Position numbers and translations under genes: made by a program | The notes under the pieces: generated by a model | Databases searched by the model: none | The model's input: the letters and a program-made list of their open reading frames with translations, nothing else | What the model was told of the DNA's origin: nothing | In this document: positions 1-9,681 of the stretch, piece by piece | Numbering within the stretch: position 1 is the stretch's first letter | Layout of the letters: each line of letters starts with the position of its first letter | Assembly: GCF_900090045.1 (NCBI RefSeq) | Contig: NC_041777.1 | Coordinates: 489,501-553,500 of the forward strand | DNA length: 64,000 nt | Reading direction: 5' to 3' | DNA from: Plasmodium malariae | Taxonomy: Eukaryota > Apicomplexa > Aconoidasida > Haemosporida > Plasmodiidae

Positions 1-145
1 CCCCCGTAGGCAGATAAACATGTATTCACGTAAACGTGTATATACGCGACGAGCTCCGTGCGAACACAACAGACACGCAAAAATAAATGTAACATCCTTT
101 CCTGCCAATAAAATAAAATAAAGCCTATAAACCATTCCACGGTTA

Positions 146-185
<40 letters not shown>

Positions 186-499
186 GCACATAAAAATGTA
201 TACGTAGTTAACTATACACGAATCAACGGGGGGGGTAGCTTAGATGTACCCACATATCTACATTTTAGCTAATGAACATGATTAAGTAAAATGGAAAAAT
301 GTTTTACTACTCACCATTTTTTTTTAATATATTATATAGGCCTATATATTTTGGAAAGTCTGGAAAATATTCTGTTTATATTTTACGGTGATAGCTTCCT
401 TTTGCATTACATATATATGCTTTTTTAAAAAGTACTGTTATTACTGTCGTTACTACCGTTATTACTACTATTGCTAGTACTGTAGTTACTACCGTTAAC

Positions 500-890
500 A
501 CTATTGTTGTTACTGCTGTTGTTACTGCTGTTGTTACTGCTGTTGTTACTGCTGTTGTTACTGCTGTTGTTACTGCTGTTGTTACTGCTGTTGTTACTGC
601 TGTTGTTACTGCTGTTACTGCTGTTGTTACTGCTGTTGTTACTGCTTGTTACTGCTGTTGTTACTGCTGTTGTTACTGCTGCTTGTTGTTACTGCTGTTG
701 TTACTGCTGTTGTTACTGCTGTTGTTACTGCTGTTGTTACTGCTGTTGTTACTGCTGTTGTACTGCTGTTGTTACTGCTGTTGTTACTGCTGTTGTTACT
801 GCTGTTGTTACTGCTGTTACTGCTTTGTTACTGCTGTCGTTACTACTGTCGTTACTACTGTTGTTACTACTGTTGTTACTACTATTGCTA
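500..890. repeat. 12-base minisatellite, unit GTTGTTACTGCT
   Basis: About thirty tandem copies of a 12-base unit, with several copies shortened by 3 or more bases and single-base losses that change the reading phase. Flanking degenerate copies use ACTACC, ACTGTC or ACTATT. Because the unit is a multiple of three, it produces artificial Leu-rich and Cys/Tyr-rich reading frames on the plus strand. Confidence 0.9.
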
Positions 891-935
891 GTACTTTAGT
901 TACTATTTTTGTTCCTATTATTTTATCAATATCAT

Positions 936-1075
936 GTAAAATGCACAAAATTCACAAAATTCACAAAATGCACAAAATGCACAAAATGCACAAAATGTAC
1001 AAAATGCACAAAATGTACAAAATATGCAAAATGTGCAAAATGTATAAAATGTACGAAATATTCAAAATATTGAAA
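936..1075. repeat. CACAAAATG-type short tandem repeat
   Basis: Roughly 9-base units (TTCACAAAA, TGCACAAAA, TGTACAAAA, TGCAAAA) repeat about fifteen times and grade into AAAATGTAT variants. The array is imperfect and most likely non-coding. Confidence 0.8.
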
Positions 1076-1585
1076 AATTGGGCATCACCCCTGTACCGTT
1101 TAAATATTTACAGTTGTCTGTTGTTATTCTACTTCTACATTTTCGAGTATTTACTACTTCTATTTGCTTATCCTTTGGCAGTCTTTTGTTTTTGTTTTTG
1201 TTTTATAATATACTATTTTTATGTATTACGTTTGTGTATTTATAAATTATTTTTACATATTACTTATTATATATATATATGTTATCGTTATATACCAATT
1301 CGTGCATAACATTTCGTATATGATGTTTTCATTTATGTTTCCTTTATATATATATCCCTTTCAAATATTTTATTTTTTACATAAAAATTTCAGATATTTA
1401 AAGCGTCTTCATAATTGTGATACTCCTGTCGAATGAGGAATGAATTTACAAAAAGAAAAAAAAAAAAAAAAAAAAAAATACTCATTTTTGAATACCTCAC
1501 ATAATTTTAAGATTTCACCTTCTCACAAAAAAATAGAGAGTACGTAAAAATTGTCGAAAAAAAATGTAGTATTTGCATCAATATT

Positions 1586-1735
1586 AAAAATTAAATGAAT
1601 AAATGAATGAATAAATGAATGAATAAATGAATGAATAAATGAATGAATAAATAAATGTATAAATGAATGTATAAATGAATGTATAAATGAATGTATAAAT
1701 GAATAAATGAATGCATAAATGTATAAATAAATGAA
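1586..1735. repeat. AAATGAATGAAT tandem repeat
   Basis: Alternating AAATGAATG and AATAAATG units, drifting to AAATGTATAAATGAATG in the second half. The array yields only Phe-Ile-Tyr frames on the minus strand, so I treat it as non-coding. Confidence 0.85.
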
Positions 1736-2363
1736 TTAAAATACATAATTCATTAAAAACAATTCTGCGCATTCTGGTAGAAGAAGATTCTTCGTTTTAA
1801 TGTAAAAATTTCAGCAATCTTCATGATGAAGTATATATTATTATAAAAATATTACTAAATTACTTCCTTCTTTTTGCATATTTTTAAAAAAATATTTTAA
1901 TTGAGATAAACTCATTTTAGAGGAATTTACAATAAAAACAGAATAGCATTATAAAAAAAAAAAAAAGGAAACAAAAAAAAAAAAATATTTTTGACATGAT
2001 TTTTTTTAGTCATTAACTTGTTACTTATACATGACGATTTAGATATTCTAGAAACTGGCAATATAACATATGTTGGTATTCCTCCTTAGGGATAAGAAAA
2101 GAGGAGTGTTGCTATACTATGCACGCCCTAATAAACAAATAGGCATATACATATATACATGTACATTTACATATATACGTATATAAGTATATGTATATAC
2201 ATGCTTGTATATGAATACGTGTGCACGAACATATCTGCGTATATGGTATGAGGCACAAGGTCATATGGACACTTGCGCCCCCAGATAACGTAAAAAGCTA
2301 GGTGTATAACTGGTGAAAAATATTAAGAAAAAACGAAGGAAAAAGAAAGGTTAGGACCACAAG

Positions 2364-3758
2364 ATGGAAGTAAAAGTTTTGCACAGGAATCCCGAGGATT
2401 ATAAGAATAATCCTGGTTTTTCTAATTATAAGCATGTGAGAAGCTTTGAAAAGAATATCCATTTATTTCAGAGAGAAATAGAATATAAAAGAGCTTTAAA
2501 TGCTACAAAAATTGACAAAATATTCGCAAAACCGTTAGTAAAATGTTTAGATGGACATGATGATTCTATTAGATGTATTTGCGTGTCAAATAAAAACTTA
2601 ACCGACTTATATAGTGGAAGTTGTAATGGCTTTATAAATACTTGGAATATTTTAGATAAAAAATTAATGAGGAAATTAAAGGCACATGATGGGTTTGTAA
2701 GAGGGTTATGTACAAGCTATGATGATAAATATCTCTTCAGTTGTGGTGATGATAAATATATAAAGCAATGGACTATTGAAAAAAATAAAAACATAAATGA
2801 ATTAACTGAAGAAGATACAGTAGAACAAAATATGAATAATTTAAATTATCTAGAAAATGAAATAATTCCAAAAAAGATCTATGTTTGTAAAAGTGTACCT
2901 AACAGTATTGATAAGCATTTTTCAGAGGCTCTAATAATATCAGGTAGTCAGACATTAGATGTGTGGGATTATTATAGAAATAATGCAATAGCTAGCTTTG
3001 ATTATAATAGTGAATATATATATTATGTAAAATTTAATTATGCACAAAGAAATTTAGTTGGTTTAACCTTATCAGATAATTCAGTGGGACTAGTAGATAT
3101 TAGAAATAAAGTACCAATTAAAAAATTATTTTTAAAATATAGAAGTAATTCACTAAGCTGGAATAATATGAACCCTAAGCAATTTATTGTTGCTAATGAA
3201 GATTCGAATTTATATACCTTTGATATAAGATATTTGAAGACAGCTTATATGGTGCATAAAGGTTTTGTAAATGCTGTATTAGATGTTGACTTTTCTCCAA
3301 TTGGAAATAAGTTCGTTGCTTGTTCTTATGATAAAACTATTCGACTGTATAATAATGACGAACCAACAAGTTATGATGTATATCATACTAGACGCATGCA
3401 ACATGTGTTATGTTGTAAATATAGTTTAGATGCAAAATATGTTTTGACAGGAAGTTCTGACATGTGCATACGAATTTGGAAATCATGTGCGCATGAACCT
3501 TCTGGAGTATTATCATTTAAAGAAAAACAAGCCATAAATTATCGAAATAAATTAAAAGAAAAATATGCATCATTAAAAGAAATTAAAAGAATCCGAGAAC
3601 ATCATCATGTTCCTGCTCTAATTAAAAGCATGTCTGATAAAAAGAAAATTATGCTAGAAGCAAAGAAAAGAAAAGAGCAAAATATAATTAACCATTCAAA
3701 AAAATACGATCGAAAACCTATACCAGAGAAAAAGAAAATATTCGTCACTGAACAGTAG
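2364..3758 (+). CDS. SOF1: SOF1/DCAF13 WD40 protein of the small-subunit processome
   Basis: A 464-residue single-exon protein. The family acts in the nucleolus in the U3 snoRNP/90S processome during 18S rRNA maturation. Seen in the sequence: an N-terminal Sof1-type lead (ALNATKIDKIFAKP near residues 45-58), then WD40 repeats from about residue 60 to 375 (LDGHDDSIRCI, LKAHDGFVRGL, LTGSSDMCIRIWK), then the basic C-terminal Sof1 domain (residues about 380-464, YASLKEIKRIREHHHVP). Length matches the eukaryotic family (about 440-490). An Asn/Glu-rich loop of about 35 residues sits between two early blades near residue 145-180. The ATG at 2364 gives the complete N-terminus. The gene converges tail-to-tail with the METTL13-like gene. 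Confidence 0.95.
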   Translation: MEVKVLHRNPEDYKNNPGFSNYKHVRSFEKNIHLFQREIEYKRALNATKIDKIFAKPLVKCLDGHDDSIRCICVSNKNLTDLYSGSCNGFINTWNILDKKLMRKLKAHDGFVRGLCTSYDDKYLFSCGDDKYIKQWTIEKNKNINELTEEDTVEQNMNNLNYLENEIIPKKIYVCKSVPNSIDKHFSEALIISGSQTLDVWDYYRNNAIASFDYNSEYIYYVKFNYAQRNLVGLTLSDNSVGLVDIRNKVPIKKLFLKYRSNSLSWNNMNPKQFIVANEDSNLYTFDIRYLKTAYMVHKGFVNAVLDVDFSPIGNKFVACSYDKTIRLYNNDEPTSYDVYHTRRMQHVLCCKYSLDAKYVLTGSSDMCIRIWKSCAHEPSGVLSFKEKQAINYRNKLKEKYASLKEIKRIREHHHVPALIKSMSDKKKIMLEAKKRKEQNIINHSKKYDRKPIPEKKKIFVTEQ

Positions 3759-4210
3759 GCGATAGGGGCATATTGAGGGGAAACAACCAACGAATGTTAT
3801 GATTGAACATAGCATTTCTTTTTTTTTTTCCAGCTGTCCTCCTACTGTTAACCGCATACATGTTTTACTAAACGGTAAAAATTAATATATACACAATGTA
3901 TATAAATTTTCGCGTTATGGCATCCTCCAATTTTTGTTCCTATATTTATTATCATCTGAGCGTACTTTTTCGGTCCCTTCAACACGTCTACGCTTTTTTT
4001 TTTTTTTTTTTATGAACATTTTTCATACGTATTAAACACTTATTAAACTTTTAAAAATTAAAAATACGGTAATTTCTGAAGTGCAACCGGAAATTTTTAT
4101 CCATCGTTTTATCTTTGTTAAGACAAATACTTGGGGAAGAAAGAGGCGGGCGTAATTTTTAACCACTCTGAAAAGTGTACCACTATTCTTAATTGACAAA
4201 ATGTTTAGGT

Positions 4211-4251
<41 letters not shown>

Positions 4252-4467
4252 ATGCATACTTACACAAGTAAAATTTTACTACTGCACGTGGGAAAATTGT
4301 TTAAAACAAATTTTTCTTAAAAATAAGTTAAAAGAAACAATTATAAGGAAAGTATGCGCATATATACATACTTACATACATATGCGTAATATATAGTGCA
4401 TATTTTGGGAAGTATGATAAAGAAATAAAACAAACAAGAAATTAAACTTATTTTCGCCCATTCCATT
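3759..4467. other. Convergent intergenic region
   Basis: Lies between the 3' ends of SOF1 (+) and the METTL13-like gene (-). It contains poly-T tracts (about 3820 and 3995-4011), a (TA)n/(TG)n tract at about 4217-4250, and no credible gene. It presumably carries both 3' UTRs. Confidence 0.6.
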
Positions 4468-5857
4468 TCACATAATCTTGACATTATGTATAAAATTCTT
4501 AAAATCAAAGTTTAAAAACCATTTATCGTAATTCTTTTTGATCTGCAGCAAGGGAAAAAAAAAGCATAAACATGTAAAGAAGTAGACAAATAAATGAATA
4601 ATATATATATATACATGTATATACACATACGTGCACATGCTTATATACATACATGGCCTCAATTAGCATAGTTTCCATATGACTCAACACGTGTTCATCA
4701 AGCAATATAACGAAAAATACCATTTCCATTAGGCCTATATGAAACGTAGAAATCCTTTCCTCTGTTATCACCTCCGAGCTGCAAACAATGACGTCATTAA
4801 TTTCCTAAAAAGAAAAACACAAATAAGTGCAAGCATATACATACGTATATACACAATGCATATATGCAAACCCATTGTTCAAGCGACTTATCGCCATTCG
4901 TACAAAATTTTCCTCATTTTGCTTCTATTTTCATTACGAAGTTACTGTCAAATTATTTAAGGTCTTTTTCTTTTTCTTTTTCTTTTTCTTTTTCTTTTTC
5001 TTTCTTTTTTTTTTTTTTTTTCTTTTTCTTTTTCTTTTTTTTTTTTTTTTTTTTTTGGTTTAATTCCTTACCTTATTAGATGATGAGATATTTATAACAG
5101 ACACAAATAAAGTTTTAAAAAGTTGATATACATAAGTCCGAGCTTTAATATCACGTGTTAATAAATTAATAACCAAAATTCCATTTTCTTTCAAAATTTT
5201 TTTAATACTTGAGATAATTTCCTTATTTAAAAATTTAACATGGGGACAAGTAATGTGTATCTTGCAATCATTTATTTGTATGTACGAATTTTGAGAATTG
5301 TTCATATCAAGAAATATAATATCATAAAATTGTGCTTTGTCAAAATTTTGTATGTAATCATAGGCGTCATTTATTAAGTAATTTGTTATATACTTTTCAT
5401 TAATTTTCATTTGTTCATCAAAAAATAAGGAATAAAATTTGTGCACTGTTTCATCTATTTCAATTATATCAAAATGTAAATAATAATCATAAAATATCGA
5501 TTTGATAATATTTGAAAGTACATTAGTACCTCCTCCTAATATACATATATTTATGAAATTTTTTTCTTTTATAAAATTGGTATTTATTATAAAAAAAAAA
5601 CTACAACAAAAATTTATATGATATTGGCTAGCTGATTCAATATATTCGAAATTTATTTTTTCCTCCTTTTCTTTTTTTGTGTATATTAATTCAGACTGAA
5701 CAGTTAATGGATCGTAGGAAAATATCATTTGTCTTTTATAAATCTCTTTATTTTTAAAATAAATTTCCTTCTCTTTTTTATTTTTCTCAATTGCAAAAAG
5801 GGCATCGTCCCACATATTGTGCGTTTCTCCGCCGTTACTTTTGCTGTTTGTCTCGTT

Positions 5858-5893
<36 letters not shown>

Positions 5894-7607
5894 CTGTATT
5901 ATCCCTATCGAAGATAAAATTTTCCGAAATGAACTCCTCTGTAACTAGCACGTCCCGTATTATAATAGTTGAACAGTATTTTGACTTTTCATGACCGATA
6001 ATTTTACAATCTTTCACGTCTTCATTTAGAGCCATTATTGGGAAATTGCTGGAATTAGGTAGAGCTAACTCGTTTAGAATATTCTGTAGCTCATTTTTAA
6101 TGGAATCTAAAAGTATATTAACTGAATTACTGTTTGCGTATAACTCACTTTGCAGATTATTATTTAATGGAGTACTTCCATTGCCAGTGTTACTAATTAC
6201 TTGAGCATCTTTTTTCCCCATGTTTTCCGAAGTTCCCCCTTGATTTACATGGCTAGTTAGTCCATTCAGGTACTGCTTTGTACTTCCATATCCATTTAAC
6301 GCAACGCATGAATTATTATCATTATTAACATTATTATCATTATTATCATTACCGTCATTATTGTAATAGAGGCTTACACTGCTTTCCCGCTTTTCATTAC
6401 GTAAAGCAGCGTTACAATTATTTGTACTTTGGATTATGCTTCCAGTGAAACATGTATCATGCTTTCCCTTATAAGCACTTTCATTCTGCTTATTATCATT
6501 ATCTTCATCAAGGGACAACATAAAGTTGGACTTCATCACTAGGAGCAACCTCCTAGTTTTTGCCTTTCTCGCCAGTTCTTCATTCCCTTCTGCAGTAGCA
6601 TAAAGTGAATGAAACTCATATCCAAATGGCACTACTATGACAACTGTGTTATATGTAACTTGTGCATTGTTTGAATCATATACAATTACATTATAAGTGC
6701 ATTTATTTAAATTATTATTAAATATATCTAGAATTATTCTCTTTCCCTTTTTAAATATATGGAGGTTTACATTTTCTCGAGTTTGATTTATTTCTTGTGG
6801 TAATTTCCATAAAGATATAACACTTGTTGAATTGTTTTCTAAATGTACAAAATTAGCAGTATACTCCTTTTTCTTTTTATCACTTTTATAAAGGGCAAAA
6901 ACAAAGGGATGATATTTAAATTCACTTGTATTTTTTTTTATCAGAAAAGGAATTACTTCTAATTTTACATTTTCGTTATATATATTTCTAACAACTTCTT
7001 TAATTATATAATATTGCGCTAAAGTAATAATAATAAATAAATCCCCTTTATTAAGATATTTTAAAATAATAGAAAAATAATTTTTTGCATTACTTTTACA
7101 TATTTCCTCTTCATTTTCATTACATGATATATAAGCATCTAAAAAAGCTTTATCAAAAAAAATTTTAAAGTCTTTTTTGTTTTTTATTTTCACTTTTTCT
7201 AAATTTTCTAATAAATTATCAAATGCTTTCCTATCGCTAATATCAATATTTATATATTCCATTTTATCTCCAAACTTTTTACGCATTTTATTAATTACTA
7301 CATCTGAATAATCTATGTTGATAATATTATCAAAACCGTCTTCATAAAATTCATAGCTTATATTTGAATTCCCACATCCTGTATTTATTATTAAACAATT
7401 TTTGTTTACTAGTTCTTTTTTCAAATCACCATTTGCTTCTTCATTACAATAATTTAATCTTCCTTTTATGCATTTATAAACAATGCTTTTTATATCTTCA
7501 TATGTGCCATACCATTCGAAATTTTTTTTATCAAAAGCTTGGAAGAAACTATTCCAGTACTCCCTACTTCGAAAATCAGAGTAACCTGCTGGTAAAATCT
7601 CCATCAT
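4468..7607 (-). CDS. METTL13: METTL13-like (eEF1A-methylating) two-domain methyltransferase, with frame break at poly-A
   Basis: Human METTL13 methylates the N-terminus and a lysine of eEF1A; the same role is inferred here. I assemble three exons on the minus strand: 7607-5072, 4804-4649 and 4542-4468. Donors are GTAAGG (5071) and GTATAT (4648); acceptors TTTTTAG and CTGCAG; all joins are phase 0. The N-terminal domain has the family lead (SREYWNSFFQ) and a SAM motif (NTGCGNS near residue 77). The C-terminal domain is spermidine-synthase-like (VQSELIY, ILGGGTN, IIEIDE), and the last exon ends like METTL13 (NVKIM). Between them is an Asn-rich linker and a run of 32 A (plus-strand T, 5862-5893). 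The frame before the run stops at 5835; the frame after it is open up to the run. One A fewer would join them into about 920 residues, so this is an assembly error, a slippage site or a real break. Confidence 0.85.
4967..5056. repeat. CTTTTT / poly-T tract inside intron 1 of the METTL13-like gene
   Basis: Plus-strand (CTTTTT)n merging into pure T runs, just downstream (on the coding strand) of the GTAAGG donor. On the coding strand it is A-rich, which is less usual for an intron of this genome. Confidence 0.75.
5862..5893 (-). other. 32-base poly-A tract separating two reading frames
   Basis: On the coding (minus) strand this is A32 inside the METTL13-like gene. Upstream it is read as lysines, then Glu-Gln-Arg-Asp and a stop at 5835. 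The frame that encodes the C-terminal methyltransferase domain is open without stops from 5815 back through 5861 into the tract. The two frames differ by one base, and no usable intron borders lie around it. Confidence 0.9.
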
Positions 7608-8830
7608 CCGGTTACCCCCTATTTATAACTCACACAAATGATACACAGAACTGAGGGAGAATGCGTTTTCTTAAAAGAGTTGTTAAACACGCAGTTAGAC
7701 TGATGAGTTGATTCACGGTTACAGGCCTCTACTCAGGAGTATGTTACGCACACACATGCAAAAAGGTACATACATAAAATACGTGCACATGCACATACAT
7801 ACGTACATACATATATCTATACATGTACATATACGTAACAAATAATCCTTTGACGAACGGAGCTAAAATTTTCAAAGAGCATTTAAGGTGTAGAATTTTC
7901 TCCCAAAATCCCACTTCTTCGAAATAGGTGCATAAAGACAGTTCATTCAAATGTTTGCTTAACTGTTCATTTTAAGCGTTTATTTAATTAACAAATTCTT
8001 GTTTATTCGGGTTTCTTTAAACCCCTTGCCTTTGGATTCAAAATTTAAGTCTTCATACATTGATGTGCTTATTTTCGTTATATATATCAATGGAGGTTAT
8101 ATATACTCCCACAAAGAAAAGTATCAATTATGTAGGAAAATACGTATGTTGTTTCATTTACTTTATATGTTGGGGCTTATTTTTGATACACTACAGATCT
8201 TCAAAATGCAGTAGAATTATTCATTTATTTCATATATATAAGTAAAATATGTACACACAGCATTACATGCCCCCAATGTATGTATAGAAGCTGCATGAAA
8301 CGCGTACGGCACCTATATATTTAGGTCCAAACTGTAACATTAAAAATAATTTTCACAACAATTATTATTCCTTCTTATTAAGGTATACTGTACAATTTAT
8401 TATTTATTATATTAAGGTATTATTTTTTTTTTTTTTTTTTCATATATAGCCTTTAACTTTCTACATGTAAATTTTAGTAATATTCTTAAGGGCCAAAAAA
8501 GATGAAATGCTTTTAACCGCTTTGAACAGAAAAGAATACCTCTTCTTATTTGTATGAAAATGATATATAAAAAATTAAAAAAAAAAAAAAGAAAAAGGTT
8601 ATTATATAAAAATTAAGCTCCCATTTTATATTTTCTTCTCCTTTTCGTTAGAATAATTATTCTATATTTTAACGAAAATTACCATTGCGCATTGTATTAT
8701 ATGTAATATTACGTTCTACATACCACATATATGTTTTTTTATATACAAAACGTAATTAGGGAGTATGTTTGGCCGCTTCCTTATAAAAGGATGTTCATGA
8801 TGATTATCAAAAATCAAAGCCTATGATGAA

Positions 8831-8832
<2 letters not shown>

Positions 8833-8876
<44 letters not shown>
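8833..8876. repeat. (TA)n dinucleotide tract
   Basis: An uninterrupted TA run of about 44 bases in the METTL13-like/DnaJ intergenic region. Confidence 0.9.
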
Positions 8877-8879
<3 letters not shown>

Positions 8880-9084
8880 GATGAAAATTCCTTTTCCCAT
8901 TTGCACTGTTCGTTTTTACTTTATTTTATTTTATTTATTTATTTTTTTTTTTTCATATTATCTATGCCCTTATTTTGTTTTTTCTCCTACATAATTAGTA
9001 AGCACATAATTTCACATTTTTTCTGCGTTTTCAAAAAAATTCATTATTATGAACTTCTGTTTTTTCGTGCTATTATATGTGTAC

Positions 9085-9265
9085 TTGTATTTATATATAC
9101 ATTTATATGTACATTTATATATACATTTATATGTACATTTATATATACATTTATATGTACATTTATATATACATTTATATGTACATTTATATATACATTT
9201 ATATGTACATTTATATATACATTTATAGTACATTTATATATACATTTATATGTACATTTATCTTT
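9085..9265. repeat. 24-base minisatellite, ATTTATATATAC + ATTTATATGTAC
   Basis: Two alternating 12-base halves form a 24-base period, about seven copies, with one copy missing a single base (near 9226). The array is read as Cys-Thr-Phe-Ile-Tyr on one strand and Lys-Cys-Ile-Tyr on the other; both are artefacts. Confidence 0.9.
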
Positions 9266-9681
9266 ATATTTATGTATTGTATCTGTGAGAACCTTAAAGA
9301 AAAAAAAAAAAAAAATCACGCATAATAAATTTTTATGTGGAGGTGGAGAATGACTAACTAATATTTTATTGCTCATTACATCGAAAAGGATTTTTCGAAA
9401 GATTTAAGATAAATTTATTTTTGCTATTTTTGTTCACATATTAATCTATGACCCTTTATTGCTCAAATTAAGAATTAAAGGAAAAAAAAAAGAGTTCGTA
9501 TTTTTTTACTTTTACAGTAAAGAGCTGCTTTTCCATTTTTTCGGTAAAGAGGAGCTTTCCCATTTGTGCAGTAAAGAGAAGTATTTCCATTTTCTCATAT
9601 TCCCTGAACGTATATTTGCAGTACGTCGACCCGTTACTTCGTCCGTGTGTGTCCCCCTTGCCCCCTTGAGATGAAAACAAA

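Larger units (their letters stand above)
1..2363. other. Intergenic region with several repeat blocks
   Basis: I see no supportable gene on either strand. The longest reading frames here are only translations of repeats (poly-Leu, Cys-Cys-Tyr, Met-His-Lys patterns). The region holds a (TA)n tract near 148-183, a large 12-base minisatellite (about 500-890), a run of CACAAAATG-like units (about 936-1075), a poly-A tract near 1460-1480 and an AAATGAATGAAT array (1586-1735). The last several hundred bases are the likely 5' flank of the SOF1 gene that starts at 2364. Confidence 0.7.
7608..9681. other. Divergent intergenic region (METTL13-like / DnaJ promoters)
   Basis: About 2.1 kb between two divergent start codons, so it should hold both promoters. 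It contains (TACA)n around 7770-7840, poly-T/poly-A tracts (8410-8440, 8575-8590), a pure (TA)n tract (about 8833-8876) and a 24-base minisatellite (9085-9265). No gene of typical coding composition is seen; the apparent frames at 8823-9376 are repeat translations. Confidence 0.65.

Noticed and set aside
504..1309. Long plus-strand reading frames of poly-Leu and Cys/Tyr repeats
   Set aside because: They are translations of a 12-base minisatellite; all three frames stay open only because the unit is a multiple of three, and downstream sequence lacks coding character.
5816..5895. An intron explaining the frame change in the METTL13-like gene
   Set aside because: The only GT near the tract has no suitable downstream AG before coding sequence resumes.
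9012..9376. Overlapping frames on both strands through the 24-base array
   Set aside because: Repeat translation; no start context, domain or conservation-like pattern.
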